Part shown: one piece after another, positions 17,697 through 27,476 of the stretch
Layout: every line of letters starts with the position of its first letter
Numbering within the stretch: position 1 is the stretch's first letter
Assembly (NCBI GenBank): GCA_013298595.1
Contig: JAAFIG010000021.1
Coordinates: forward strand, 1 to 64,000
Direction: 5' to 3'
From: Deinococcales bacterium
GTDB taxonomy: Bacteria > Deinococcota > Deinococci > Deinococcales > JAAFIG01
Length of the DNA: 64,000 nucleotides
Made by a program: the position numbers and the translations under genes
Notes under the pieces: model-generated
The model's database searches: none
What the model saw: only the letters and a program-made list of their open reading frames with translations
What the model was told of the DNA's origin: nothing

Positions 17697-18455
17697 ATGA
17701 ATATCACCGACTTCTCGAAAAAAACAGGTATTGGTACGGATAGTTTACGGCACTATGATCGTCTAGGCTTGCTCTCCCCTACTCGCCAAGAAAATGGTTA
17801 CCGCAATTACACAGATAAACAACTCGAGACAGCCGCACAAATTCGGGCATTACGAGATTTAGATGTACCACTCGAGGAAATTGCTTTACTGCTTCAAGGC
17901 AGTATCAGCAATGCCGCACTACTCGAGCAGCACGAAGCCCGTTTATTAACCCGTTTTGTCGCGCAACGCAAAGCGCTAACAACATTACAAGGTTTATTGC
18001 GTGGTAAACGCCGCAATAATACGCTCGAAGTACAAGAAATGATTTTGCCTGCTAGTCATATCCTAAGCATTCGAGCCTTAGTGACTTGGGATGACATTGC
18101 CACTTTTCGTACAGAAACGACACTCGAGTTTCAAACATTACTAGAAAGTCAAAAAGCCATTGCGGTCAACCAACCCATTGTGCTGCAACATAATCTTGAT
18201 TTCGTCGTAGATCAATTAGACTTAGAGGTACTGATACCAGTTTCTAAAGCATTACATGGCAACGGTAGAATTCGAGCTGGACAGATGCCACAAATACGAT
18301 TGATTTTTACTAAAAATACGCAAAAAGCCAACAACGCATTACCTGTGTACAAAAAATTATTTCAACACCTTGAGAATCAAGGATTTCGTACTGGCATTGC
18401 AGTTTGGCTCGAGGGTAGCAGCTCAATTGGTTTTGAAATTTTGGAGGCATCATGA
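17697..18455 (+). CDS. MerR family regulator with GyrI-like effector domain
   Basis: The N-terminal winged helix (F-S-K-K-T-G-I-G, then S-L-R-H-Y-D-R-L-G-L-L) is MerR-type, followed by a dimer helix to about residue 115. The rest resembles the BmrR/GyrI effector-binding fold. The ATG at 17697 is chosen because the MerR domain starts there. It lies about 25 bp past the right end of IS200, so the insertion may have displaced the original promoter. The stop overlaps the next start by 4 bp, which suggests an operon with the membrane protein and S41 gene. Confidence 0.88.
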   Translation: MNITDFSKKTGIGTDSLRHYDRLGLLSPTRQENGYRNYTDKQLETAAQIRALRDLDVPLEEIALLLQGSISNAALLEQHEARLLTRFVAQRKALTTLQGLLRGKRRNNTLEVQEMILPASHILSIRALVTWDDIATFRTETTLEFQTLLESQKAIAVNQPIVLQHNLDFVVDQLDLEVLIPVSKALHGNGRIRAGQMPQIRLIFTKNTQKANNALPVYKKLFQHLENQGFRTGIAVWLEGSSSIGFEILEAS

Positions 18456-19099
18456 ATATATACTCGGTTTTGTTAATACTGCATATTGGCGCTGGTTGTA
18501 TTACGTTAGTAACAGCTTTGATTGCTACGCTCTCTAAGCAACTCGAGGCAAAACATCATATCCATGTCATCAGTGGAAAAATCTTTGCTATTGCGATGTC
18601 AATTATTTTTCTGACAGCTTTTCCAATGTCATTAATCAAATTTAATTTATTTTTACTACTAATTTCGGTTTTTAGTTTTTATATGATGCTGGCAGGTTGG
18701 TTATACGCTACCGACCGCAAAGGCAACCGCGCCAATGTATTACTAATTGTCTCGAGTATCATGTTAGTTGTCAGTACTGCCATGATTGGTTTTGGTATTT
18801 GGGCAATACTGAACGGCAATAGCAGCGCAATTCCAGTTTTTGTTTTTGGCGTGATTGGTACTTTACTCGCTCGAGCCGATTGGCTGGTTGCCCGAAAAGG
18901 TGGCGCGAAAGGAAAGTTTCGCATTGCCAAGCATTTAGCATCAATGCTTGGAGCAACCATTGCAGCAGTTACGGCGTTCTTGGTCAATGTTGTTCAACTC
19001 GGGGGGTTTTTGGGTATTGCCATGTGGTTGTTACCAACTTTAGTTTTAACACCTATTATTGTGATGCAAAGCCGTAAAGTGCAAAAAACAGTACAGTGA
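18452..19099 (+). CDS. DUF2306-like multi-pass membrane protein
   Basis: The 215-residue protein has about six hydrophobic segments. The first holds L-H-I-G-A-G, and H-V-I-S-G-K-I-F follows, which resembles DUF2306-type membrane proteins whose histidines may bind heme. The start overlaps the merR stop (ATGA) and the end overlaps a possible GTG of the next gene. It is probably controlled by that MerR protein. The function is unknown. Confidence 0.65.
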   Translation: MNIYSVLLILHIGAGCITLVTALIATLSKQLEAKHHIHVISGKIFAIAMSIIFLTAFPMSLIKFNLFLLLISVFSFYMMLAGWLYATDRKGNRANVLLIVSSIMLVVSTAMIGFGIWAILNGNSSAIPVFVFGVIGTLLARADWLVARKGGAKGKFRIAKHLASMLGATIAAVTAFLVNVVQLGGFLGIAMWLLPTLVLTPIIVMQSRKVQKTVQ

Positions 19100-19107
19100 T
19101 AGCGTTA

Positions 19108-20445
19108 ATGAAAAAACGCCTGATAACCATTTTGCTTGTTTTACTCGCGCCGATTCCCATTATTCTGTTGGGATTGTACGGGTATGCTTGGATGGCTTTT
19201 GGACTCAATCCAATTGCCCTAACTCGAGATATTGTCATGCTCCCCTTGCTCGAGTTACCTAATGATTTATTACAACTTGCCAGTCGTCCAAAACCAAGTC
19301 CTACACCCACACCAGCACTTACTCGAGTAGGGCGTTGGCAGCAAGACCTCGAGTACTTATACAAAAATTTACCCAAATTACATGTGCAACCGTGGGCAAA
19401 TACCAATCAGCGAACCTTCCAAGCTCGGACTGAAGCGCTTTCTAAACTGATTCCAACTGCTTCAGATACTGTACTACTGGCAGAATTCTCGAGTATTGTA
19501 GCCAGTTTAGGTGATGGTCACAGCGAATTATATAGTTTAGGCAGCACCATGCCTCGGCATCGTTTACCAGTGCAATTGAAATGGTTTAACCAGCAACTTT
19601 GGATTGTGGCAACCACACCCAAACACGCCAATTTATTTGGACTCGAAGTGCTTAGCTTCGATGGTGTCAGCGCCTCAGAAGCTGCTCGGCGCATTCTGCC
19701 CTTTGCTCCAGCCGAAAATACCACAGCCCAACTCAAAGCCACTGCCACCAGTTTAGGAATACTCGAGTTACTGCGCGGCGCGGGTATACGAGGTAATACA
19801 ACAAGCATTCAGTTAGAACTCCGCAATACCCAAGGACAAAAAAGCACAGCGCAACTCGAGGGTTTAACAACGGCTATCTCGTACAGCAAAATGCTCGAAA
19901 AACCTGCACTATATCAACAAAACCCCGAACAAGATTTTTGGTACAAATATCTCGAGCCGCAACAAATAACTTACTTAAAACTCAATAGTTTCAGCAATTT
20001 ACTTGGTTTTTGGCAATTACTCGAAACCATACGCAACGAATCTCGAGTGAGCAAAAAATTGATTGTAGACCTGCGTGGTAACGGCGGTGGCAGTGGTTTA
20101 CTGATACCCGCCTTACTCGAGATCATTCGTTTCAAAGGTACACCCGCGTATGTTCTCACCGACCGTGATTCATTTTCAGCCGCTGTCAGTGCAACAGCTG
20201 CCCTAATAAAAATGGGTGCAAAACACATCGGAGAAGCTCCAGGGCAAAAACCAAATTACTGGGGAACAGCCCAAATTTTTACTTTACCAAACTCGAAATT
20301 CGAGATTCAGTACGCCACTACCTTTGAACAAAATGTGGAAGGCAACCCCAATCAACTCGAGCCAGAAAAAATAGTTATACCCACTGCTAAGCAATACTTT
20401 AATAGCCAAGACCCTGTTCTCGAGACTGTACTAGCAGAGAAATAG
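19108..20445 (+). CDS. S41 family peptidase, membrane-anchored
   Basis: An N-terminal anchor (about residues 5-30) is followed by an S41 core: G-D-G-H-S-E-L near residue 135, D-L-R-G-N-G-G-G near 320 and the serine region S-F-S-A-A-V-S near 355. After it comes G-E-A-P-G-Q-K, the form found in the subfamily without a Ser-Lys dyad. I chose the ATG at 19108; a GTG at 19096 would overlap the previous stop. It is the third gene of the MerR operon. The substrate is unknown. Confidence 0.82.
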   Translation: MKKRLITILLVLLAPIPIILLGLYGYAWMAFGLNPIALTRDIVMLPLLELPNDLLQLASRPKPSPTPTPALTRVGRWQQDLEYLYKNLPKLHVQPWANTNQRTFQARTEALSKLIPTASDTVLLAEFSSIVASLGDGHSELYSLGSTMPRHRLPVQLKWFNQQLWIVATTPKHANLFGLEVLSFDGVSASEAARRILPFAPAENTTAQLKATATSLGILELLRGAGIRGNTTSIQLELRNTQGQKSTAQLEGLTTAISYSKMLEKPALYQQNPEQDFWYKYLEPQQITYLKLNSFSNLLGFWQLLETIRNESRVSKKLIVDLRGNGGGSGLLIPALLEIIRFKGTPAYVLTDRDSFSAAVSATAALIKMGAKHIGEAPGQKPNYWGTAQIFTLPNSKFEIQYATTFEQNVEGNPNQLEPEKIVIPTAKQYFNSQDPVLETVLAEK

Positions 20446-20934
20446 CTATACACCAAGTTGGCGCTGAATGCTATTCAAAACAAACCAACTTGCTATGGTC
20501 ACAAAAATCAGCAGAATAGCTGTCCAAACAAATTCTCCTGGGTCTTGCTGAATCAACAAAAACAATAAACCCGCGAAACCCAGTCGGACAAAACCAACTG
20601 TAAACACTTGTAACGCAGCCACCCGAAACACTGATCGATACCAACGCAAACTCAGCAGTGGCATAGCAATAAAGATAAAACCAATGCAACCAGAAATCAG
20701 CACAACAAAAGCAATATTCTTGGAATTTATATTGTTACCCACAGTTAAAAAAATCATAACAACGGCAGGTGTCACAAAACTCTCGAGGGCATTAAGGGCA
20801 ATAAAGCGCTTCACCAAAACACCAAAAAGGTTAGAGTGCCGCGCCTTAAACCCCCAAATAATTCCCAAAATTCCTGACACAACAGCACACGTCAAAGCAC
20901 AAATAATCATCAAATCAAGTCCAAGACCAAACAT
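20446..20934 (-). CDS. Small four-helix membrane protein, paralog A
   Basis: The 162-residue protein has about four hydrophobic helices. It shares with the next two genes the pattern G-I-L-G-x-x-W-x-F-K-A, V-x-V-K-R-F-I-A-L-N-x-L-E-S-F and a C-terminal V-L-N-S-I-Q-R-Q. I recognise no known family. A TACACT box lies 6 bp before the ATG. The three genes form a tandem array on one strand, each with its own leaderless promoter. Confidence 0.65.
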   Translation of the reverse strand: MFGLGLDLMIICALTCAVVSGILGIIWGFKARHSNLFGVLVKRFIALNALESFVTPAVVMIFLTVGNNINSKNIAFVVLISGCIGFIFIAMPLLSLRWYRSVFRVAALQVFTVGFVRLGFAGLLFLLIQQDPGEFVWTAILLIFVTIASWFVLNSIQRQLGV

Positions 20935-20955
20935 GACTCGAGTGTACAGCGTAAT

Positions 20956-21477
20956 TCAAAGTTGTGTTTTTAACTTACTTTGCACATCGTCCAGCAAAAA
21001 CAAACTCACTATGGTAACAATTATCAGGCAAACCAAAATAAGACTAAAGCCAATGAGTAGACTATTCTGCGAGGCAAGATCAGTATTTTGCAACGTAACG
21101 ATTACCAGCAAACCAAGCAAAGCAATGCTAACTCGAGCTAAACCAATTTTCAGCACTTGCAACGCCATTTTTCGGTAAACCAAATTCGTCCAAGATAAAC
21201 TCGAGAGTGGTTGCAAAATCAGCACCAAAGCAAGTAAACCAACAGCTGTTCCAATCACAGCAAAATTTTTGGAATCTGCTGCACCAAGTAATAAAAGTAA
21301 ATTTGGAGTGGCAAATATTTCGATAGTATTACAGTCAATAAGCACCTTGACTCTAGCGCCAAACGGGTTGACATGTTGTGTTGCCATCAACCAAAAAAAG
21401 CCAAGAATACCTGCAATAACAGCACAACAAACAGCCAGTAAAATTAATAGAACAAATAAACCAGCACTTGAATTCAC
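20956..21477 (-). CDS. Small four-helix membrane protein, paralog B
   Basis: This 173-residue paralog of the genes on both sides starts with GTG. A TACACT box ends 6 bp upstream of the GTG, which supports this start and shows that leaderless starts are not limited to ATG here. It has four hydrophobic helices, and its C-terminal L-L-D-D-V-Q-S-K corresponds to S-I-Q-R-Q in the other copies. It is the most divergent of the three. The function is unknown. Confidence 0.65.
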   Translation of the reverse strand: MNSSAGLFVLLILLAVCCAVIAGILGFFWLMATQHVNPFGARVKVLIDCNTIEIFATPNLLLLLGAADSKNFAVIGTAVGLLALVLILQPLSSLSWTNLVYRKMALQVLKIGLARVSIALLGLLVIVTLQNTDLASQNSLLIGFSLILVCLIIVTIVSLFLLDDVQSKLKTQL

Positions 21478-21497
21478 AGCTCGAGTGTACTGCGAAT

Positions 21498-21989
21498 TTA
21501 TTCGAGTTTACTCACTTGACGTTGAATACTTGTCAGCAAAAACCATCCTAGGATAGTAAAAACCAGTAATACTAAAAAGATAGCAAAGAATTCAACTTGA
21601 TTACTTTGAACAGCCAGTAAAAAAATGGCTGCCAAGCCCACTCGAGTTAAACCAATGGCTAAAACCTGCAAAGCAGCATTGCGATACTCTTGAATCTGCC
21701 AGCGTAAACTGGAAAGCGGCGGTAGTAGCAACGCCAACGAAACACTCACAGCTATGAGTACAATTATTGTTAAATTCTCCTCGAGGTCTTCGTGTCCCAA
21801 GATCAGCACAACCGCTGGTGTTGCAAAGCTCTCAAGCACATTCAAAGCAATAAATCGTTTCACCCAAACCCCTAACGGATTAGTGTGCTGCGCTTTGAAT
21901 AACCAAATCAAACCCAGAACTGCTGGAATACAGACACAAGCCACAGCCACAGCAATAATGGCAACAATCAGCACTTGCGTCGAATCCAT
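21498..21989 (-). CDS. Small four-helix membrane protein, paralog C
   Basis: This 163-residue protein is closest to paralog A, sharing W-V-K-R-F-I-A-L-N-V-L-E-S-F-A-T-P-A-V-V and T-S-I-Q-R-Q. A TAGGCT box lies 6 bp before the ATG. It is the first of the tandem trio. Differences between copies are concentrated in the loop after the second helix. Its location in the inner membrane is predicted; no function can be assigned. Confidence 0.65.
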   Translation of the reverse strand: MDSTQVLIVAIIAVAVACVCIPAVLGLIWLFKAQHTNPLGVWVKRFIALNVLESFATPAVVLILGHEDLEENLTIIVLIAVSVSLALLLPPLSSLRWQIQEYRNAALQVLAIGLTRVGLAAIFLLAVQSNQVEFFAIFLVLLVFTILGWFLLTSIQRQVSKLE

Positions 21990-22044
21990 TTACTTAGCCT
22001 ATAACACATCGAAGTCAACTGCACCGTTTACAGCTCAGCACAAC

Positions 22045-23442
22045 CTATTCTTTAGAGTATGTCATCTCGAGCGGAATCACCCACTGGGTAAATTCGTCAT
22101 CGGTAACGAACCCAAGTTTTAAAGCAGCTTCGCGTAAACTTAACCCTTCTTTGTGGGCTTTTTTCGCAATCGCTGCTGCTTTGTCATAACCAATATGCCG
22201 ATTTAGGGCTGTAACCTGCATCAGATTTGTCCCCAAATTCTGAGCGATACGCTCGAGGTTCGGTTCGATACCCTCGGCACAATTATCATTAAACGAAACA
22301 CAGGCATCACCCAGCAAAGAAATACTCTCGAGTACATTATGTACCATTACTGGCTTAAAGACATTGAGTTGAAAATTGCCTTGCGAACCCGCAAATGCCA
22401 CTGTTGCATCGTTACCAAAAACTTGGGCAACCACCATGGTCATCGCTTCGGATTGTGTTGGATTGACTTTACCTGGCATGATACTCGAGCCTGGTTCGTT
22501 TTCGGGGATATCAATTTCGCCAATGCCATTGCGTGGACCACTGGCTAACCAACGCACATCATTTGCCATTTTCATTAAAGCACCAGCCAACGTCCGCAAG
22601 CTACTCGAGGTTGTGACTAAGGCATCATGAGCCGAAAGAGCAGCAAATTTATTCGGCGCAGAAGTAAATGGTAAACCTGTAATTTCTGCCATTTTTTGCG
22701 CTGCTAAATCACCAAATTTCGGATGAGCATTTAAGCCTGTACCAACTGCCGTACCACCGATAGCTAATTCGTACAAACCTTTTTCGGCATGACGAATTTG
22801 CTCGAGACAAAAATCTATTTGCGCTACCCAACCACCAATTTCTTGCCCAAGGGTAATTGGCGTAGCATCTTGAAGATGGGTACGTCCAACTTTAACAATA
22901 CTCGAGAAAAGTTCGGCTTTTTGATGCAGTGTATCGCGTAAAATTTTTACTTTTGGGTACAACTGCCGATGCAATTCTTCGACCACGGCAATGTGCATGG
23001 CTGTTGGAAACGTATCGTTGCTACTCTGCCCACGATTGACATGATCGTTTGGATGCACAGGTTTTTTACTACCCAATTCGCCACCTGCCAAAGCAATGGC
23101 TCGGTTGCTAATCACTTCGTTGGCATTCATATTACTTTGCGTACCAGAACCCGTTTGCCAAACCACCAACGGAAAATGATCGTCCAGTTTACCCACGATC
23201 ACTTCATCAGCAGCTCGAAATACCAAATCAGCTACATCTGATGGCAACTGCCCTAACTCGGCATTGGCAAGTGCAGCCGCTTTTTTCAGTACACCAAGCG
23301 CACGAATAATAGCTCGACCCCAAATAAAACGATCCCGCCCAATTGGGAAATTCTGAATACTACGTTGCGTCTGGGCACCCCAGTAACGGCTCGAGTCCAC
23401 TTCTAAAGCGCCCATTGTGTCTGTTTCAATTCGAGTTGACAT
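22045..23442 (-). CDS. fumC: Fumarate hydratase class II
   Basis: This iron-independent fumarase of the TCA cycle hydrates fumarate to malate. The superfamily signature [12 protein letters not shown] is near residue 317. The substrate sites [13 protein letters not shown] and H-P-N-D-H-V-N are also visible. The length of 465 residues is normal. The class II fumarase signature separates it from aspartase and argininosuccinate lyase, although aspartase is close. A TAAAAT box ends 6 bp before the ATG. Confidence 0.95.
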   Translation of the reverse strand: MSTRIETDTMGALEVDSSRYWGAQTQRSIQNFPIGRDRFIWGRAIIRALGVLKKAAALANAELGQLPSDVADLVFRAADEVIVGKLDDHFPLVVWQTGSGTQSNMNANEVISNRAIALAGGELGSKKPVHPNDHVNRGQSSNDTFPTAMHIAVVEELHRQLYPKVKILRDTLHQKAELFSSIVKVGRTHLQDATPITLGQEIGGWVAQIDFCLEQIRHAEKGLYELAIGGTAVGTGLNAHPKFGDLAAQKMAEITGLPFTSAPNKFAALSAHDALVTTSSSLRTLAGALMKMANDVRWLASGPRNGIGEIDIPENEPGSSIMPGKVNPTQSEAMTMVVAQVFGNDATVAFAGSQGNFQLNVFKPVMVHNVLESISLLGDACVSFNDNCAEGIEPNLERIAQNLGTNLMQVTALNRHIGYDKAAAIAKKAHKEGLSLREAALKLGFVTDDEFTQWVIPLEMTYSKE

Positions 23443-23448
23443 ACAAAG

Positions 23449-23454
23449 ATTTTA
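23449..23454 (-). promoter_or_regulatory. TAAAAT -10 box of a leaderless promoter for fumC
   Basis: On the minus strand TAAAAT is followed by 6 bp and then the ATG at 23442. There is no Shine-Dalgarno sequence. Confidence 0.6.
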
Positions 23455-23574
23455 CCATTGCTCGAGCGGGGCGATATTCCTCACTGCTCGTATTGCTCTT
23501 ATCACGAATTTTTAACAATCCACTTTAGACTGTCTATAAAGCATGAATTGCTTACTTACACATGGGGGTTTTCA

Positions 23575-24135
23575 ATGAATTTCAGCACAAAAACAAGTTT
23601 AGGTTTGGTTAGTCTCGTTTTACTTGTCTCGTGTAGTAAGCCACTCGAGATGGGAGCATTGGTAGCTGCTGAAAAATTTGAATTACTTAGCACAGATCTA
23701 AAAAACGAAGGTAAACGCATTGCTTTTGATGGTTTTGTTTCGATTGGTGACACTTCAGGCTTTGGTTTGAAAACTTATATTGACCCCGATAACATCAATG
23801 CCGCTGTGACACTCGAGGGGTACGGCGAAGGTAGCCGTTTAACGTACATCAAACCAAGTTTTGGTAAAGGCGCAAATCAAATGTATTTCCCCGAGAAGGC
23901 ATCTTTTGAAGATGTGCTAGTTGCTACAAATGATGGTAAATCGTTCCAAGCCATGAAACAAAAATTTCGTATTTCTGCCACGATACACTTGGATGCTACG
24001 AAAACCAGTCAGCGCTTAATTAGCGCTGAGGGTAGTGTTTTAAAAACCTTTGCGGGAGAAATGAAACTCAATATCCCCAAGCTGATGCAAACCTACGAAA
24101 TGACTTTGACGGATATACGCTTTGACCTTCCATAA
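23575..24135 (+). CDS. Lipoprotein of unknown function
   Basis: The 186-residue protein has a lipobox L-V-S-C near residue 20 and so is predicted to be lipid-anchored. The ATG at 23575 follows a G-rich GGGGG stretch at about 8 bp and begins a proper signal peptide, whereas the upstream in-frame start would not. The mature part is strand-rich without known motifs. An M48 protease gene follows 12 bp after the stop, so the two are probably co-transcribed. Confidence 0.72.
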   Translation: MNFSTKTSLGLVSLVLLVSCSKPLEMGALVAAEKFELLSTDLKNEGKRIAFDGFVSIGDTSGFGLKTYIDPDNINAAVTLEGYGEGSRLTYIKPSFGKGANQMYFPEKASFEDVLVATNDGKSFQAMKQKFRISATIHLDATKTSQRLISAEGSVLKTFAGEMKLNIPKLMQTYEMTLTDIRFDLP

Positions 24136-24147
24136 ATCTCGAGCCTT

Positions 24148-26295
24148 ATGAAAACATTGAAATTACTTGGCTTTGTTTTATTGTTACCATTGCTTTTGGG
24201 AAGCATAGGATTTTGGCAATCACAGCGTATTGGGGTAACACTCAAAGAAGATGCACTCAAACGCGTGATAGCCACACGTGAAATAACCGCTCTGCAAAAA
24301 GAAATCACTCGAGTTAAAGCCATTCAAGCTCGAGAGCCAAATACTGTTTTTACGATGGGTGATAACTCAAGTATTAAGTTGAATGCAGCTCAGGTTTTAA
24401 TGCAGTTAGATTCCGAATTAAGTCAAGTGAAGCTCGATCCTACTAAGTTGATGGCGCATACTTGGCAGCAGTATTTAGCTGGTTTTAGTGTCGTTGCGGC
24501 TTTACTGGCTTTGGTTGTGGGTAGTTTTGGCTTGCTAGTTGTTTTTATTGCCAGCCTGAATGCAATGCGGTCTCGAGGGGCTTTATTACGTGGTTTTAAC
24601 GCAGCTCGAGGTTTGCTGCCACTTTTAATTGTTACTTTAACTATGACACTTGGCTTGTCGTTTTGTTCGATACTGATTTTTGAAGCACTGGCTTCGTTTT
24701 TCTCTGGAGTTCGGCACGATGCACGTTTAGAGATAGGAGCAGTACTAGTAGCCTTGGCTGGTTTTTACACGGTTTTCAGGTTGTTATGGTCATCACCGAG
24801 TACTTTCAAACGCTTTCGACCAGAACCTTTAGAAGTCCTTGGACAACGTATTGCAATCACCGAAGCACCCGATTTATGGGCTTTTATCAAAGATTTAGCC
24901 AAAAAAGCCAATGCACTCGAGCCTGAGCATATTATTTTTGGTTTAACAGATAGTTTTTATGTGACTTCAGGAGTTCTGCAACTCATGCCAAGTAAGTCTG
25001 TTCTCGAGGGGCGAACCTTACATTTGCCCCTGCATGAAGTGGCGTTGCTGAGCCAAGAAGAAACAGCAGCCATTATTGGTCATGAGCTTGGTCATTTTTC
25101 TGGTCAAGACACCGAGTATAGCCAGCGTTTTATTCCAATTTATGCTGGTGTTTCACGCAACATGCAAAATTTAGCAGAACAACTTGGGACAGGAAGTTTT
25201 ATTGAACTTATTATTTTGCAACCTTCATTTTTGTTTAGTTCTTGGTTTATGGAACGTTTTGATATTGCTGTGCAACACTGGAGTCGGCAACGTGAATTTG
25301 CAGCCGATCAAGTGGGCATACAAGTTGCAGGTGCGACTGCATCTGCTAGTGCTTTAATCCGAGTTGCAGCCATTCGGGAAATCATCGGAGAAGTTTTTGA
25401 TGCTATTTATAAAAATCCAAGCACTGCTTCTCGAGATTTCATTGCTACCGTTCTGGCAGCGGCTGCGAATCATAAGTTAACCATACCTCTGGATTTACTT
25501 GAGCAAAGCGCCACACATCCCACCGATACGCATCCACCGACTTCTCAACGGCTCGAGGCAATGGGTGTGGCTTTTCCGCCGCGAACCGATTTAGCGTTAT
25601 TAGCCTTGCGTCGCAATCCTGCTAACACAAAGTTATGGCTCGAAGAGTCTTGGTTTACACAGTCAACACTGACCTTAACCCAAATTTCTGAGCAACTGAG
25701 TACTGATCTTTTAGCCAATGTTCTCGAGCAGGATTTAGCCTATGAAGTGGCTTTGCAAGAAGTTGCGAGTCAAGGTAAGCAAGAAGTAACAATTTACGAA
25801 AACACCTTATCCATGATGATAATCTCAGTATTACTGACAGTCTTATTTGCTGCAATTGGTGGATCACTGCTTTTTTCGGATTTTGCTACAAAGATTTTTG
25901 CAATTGTGGTTTTAGGAGTCGCCGCATTTTTTGCTTATTTGGTTGCAATTTTTTATCGTCGTGGGCGTGACCCTGTGCTGCATTTAAGTATTGAAGGTTT
26001 GCAAATTCATAAAGACCATCTGATACCCTGGAAAGCTGTTCGTAATTGGCAAACATTAAGTAATGGCGGCATTCATTTTATTCTCGAGTCAGGATTTGAT
26101 TCAACCTTAAAAGGTGGTATTGGTTCTCGAGGCGTGTTTCAAAAGAAAACCAATACCTTGAAACTGATCCCCATGAGTTATCGTAAACTACAACTGGTAC
26201 AAGTTTTTCAGTTGATTCATCAGTATCAGGCTGCCAGTCTAGCTCGAGCTGAGCTTGTGCAACGGCAAGTTGACCGAAGTGCAGAAGAACTATAG
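24148..26295 (+). CDS. M48 family metallopeptidase with membrane segments
   Basis: The 715-residue protein has an N-terminal membrane helix, three or more further helices (about residues 110-210), then the M48 domain with the zinc motif H-E-L-G-H near residue 314 and E-F-A-A-D near 383. A second membrane block follows at about residues 550-600, then a short C-terminal domain. Related membrane M48 enzymes (HtpX, Ste24 type) cut damaged membrane proteins. It follows a lipoprotein gene at 12 bp. The long N- and C-terminal additions are unusual for HtpX. Confidence 0.85.
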   Translation: MKTLKLLGFVLLLPLLLGSIGFWQSQRIGVTLKEDALKRVIATREITALQKEITRVKAIQAREPNTVFTMGDNSSIKLNAAQVLMQLDSELSQVKLDPTKLMAHTWQQYLAGFSVVAALLALVVGSFGLLVVFIASLNAMRSRGALLRGFNAARGLLPLLIVTLTMTLGLSFCSILIFEALASFFSGVRHDARLEIGAVLVALAGFYTVFRLLWSSPSTFKRFRPEPLEVLGQRIAITEAPDLWAFIKDLAKKANALEPEHIIFGLTDSFYVTSGVLQLMPSKSVLEGRTLHLPLHEVALLSQEETAAIIGHELGHFSGQDTEYSQRFIPIYAGVSRNMQNLAEQLGTGSFIELIILQPSFLFSSWFMERFDIAVQHWSRQREFAADQVGIQVAGATASASALIRVAAIREIIGEVFDAIYKNPSTASRDFIATVLAAAANHKLTIPLDLLEQSATHPTDTHPPTSQRLEAMGVAFPPRTDLALLALRRNPANTKLWLEESWFTQSTLTLTQISEQLSTDLLANVLEQDLAYEVALQEVASQGKQEVTIYENTLSMMIISVLLTVLFAAIGGSLLFSDFATKIFAIVVLGVAAFFAYLVAIFYRRGRDPVLHLSIEGLQIHKDHLIPWKAVRNWQTLSNGGIHFILESGFDSTLKGGIGSRGVFQKKTNTLKLIPMSYRKLQLVQVFQLIHQYQAASLARAELVQRQVDRSAEEL

Positions 26296-26329
26296 CCTGA
26301 ATTCATTTTTACTGATTACACTTAATATT

Positions 26330-26947
26330 ATGAAAGCACTAGCCATTATAACGATGATTTTTCTTAGCTTCAGCACTTGGGCAGCACCTGCATTAGGCAA
26401 ACCAAAAAGTATTCTTGGCTCGAGTTTTTGTGCAATATATCAATGTCGTTGGATTGGTTTAAACGATAGTTTTGATAGTTTTGGTATTGGTCATTCCTGC
26501 GGTGTTGATTACGATTTCGATCATTATCGATTAGAGCAAACGGCTGCTTTATATCAATACCGAACCTTGGGTGATAGAGATCAATTTGGTCAGTATGACC
26601 GCCGTAAAAATCCTGTGGTGGGTTTTCAATTATTATTCGGTTTTACAAAAACAAAATCCCTTGAGTACGAACGTATGATGCAGCGTTTACTCGAGTATGC
26701 CACAGGAGTCAAAGCGTTATTGCGATTTGCAAGACTTGAACAGTTGTACAGTATCGAGTTTCAGCGACGGGAAACGTACAACGCAACGCACCCAAATGAT
26801 TTATTGCCTTTAGATTTTGAAATAGAGTTACCAATTATGCTTAATCCAAAGAAAAAAAGTGATTATGTGCTACGGTTCTCTTATGGTGCTGGGAGAAGCA
26901 CTGGTTACACAATTTTTATTGGGCAGTCAGGCACTTTTGAATGCTAG
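26330..26947 (+). CDS. Secreted protein of unknown function
   Basis: The protein of 205 residues has a signal peptide cut near T-W-A-A-P. The mature part has conserved-looking cysteines and many aromatic residues (C-A-I-Y-Q-C-R-W-I-G-L). I chose the ATG at 26330, which begins the signal and has a TACACT box 7 bp upstream. The 3' end overlaps the convergent DUF2239 gene by about 30 bp. No family is recognised. Confidence 0.62.
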   Translation: MKALAIITMIFLSFSTWAAPALGKPKSILGSSFCAIYQCRWIGLNDSFDSFGIGHSCGVDYDFDHYRLEQTAALYQYRTLGDRDQFGQYDRRKNPVVGFQLLFGFTKTKSLEYERMMQRLLEYATGVKALLRFARLEQLYSIEFQRRETYNATHPNDLLPLDFEIELPIMLNPKKKSDYVLRFSYGAGRSTGYTIFIGQSGTFEC

Positions 26948-27470
26948 TCTCGAGGTACGTGTAAATATCTGCGTGCCAATCGGCAATAAGTTCTAAGAAT
27001 CGCGCCCAATCTCTGGCATACAAAGCTCGAGTGGCTTCTTCGTAATTGGGTGCATCGCCAGTCATACTGGTCATAAAACGACTCATGGCTTCGATGGTTT
27101 GTCGTGTTTTTTCTTCGCTCGAGTTGCGTGTCACTTCGATTAAACGCCTCAAGGTTGCTGATGCCCCACTCGGTTGAGCCTCGAGCCATTGCCAGTGACG
27201 TGGTAGCAAAGTCACTTCGCGGCTGGTCACACCAAGTTTTGGTCTGCCACGCCCAGTCTGGACTGGTGGTATGGCTCGAGCGAGGATTTCTTCTGGGCTG
27301 CCACGAAAATCAAAATCGATTTGTTTGCCTGTTATATCTGCAAAGATCAGCATGTGGTGTTCGCCATGCTGTTCGATATGCTTTTTTGTCTCGAGTAGCA
27401 TTGTTTCGAGGTTACCGTGGGCAATGCGTTTTTGTTGATAAAAACTGGTGTAAGTATCTTGGTTTTCCAT
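26916..27470 (-). CDS. DUF2239 family protein
   Basis: The 184-residue protein matches DUF2239: the core G-R-G-R-P-K-L-G-V-T-S-R-E-V-T-L-L-P-R-H-W near residues 92-112, then L-E-A-Q-P-S-G-A-S-A-T-L-R-R-L. The composition and the repeated motif before the gene suggest that it may be a DNA-binding autoregulator, but this is inference. The promoter region has two copies of a 13-bp motif. The mRNA should be leaderless. Confidence 0.88.
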   Translation of the reverse strand: MENQDTYTSFYQQKRIAHGNLETMLLETKKHIEQHGEHHMLIFADITGKQIDFDFRGSPEEILARAIPPVQTGRGRPKLGVTSREVTLLPRHWQWLEAQPSGASATLRRLIEVTRNSSEEKTRQTIEAMSRFMTSMTGDAPNYEEATRALYARDWARFLELIADWHADIYTYLETSIQKCLTAQ

Positions 27471-27476
27471 GATTTT

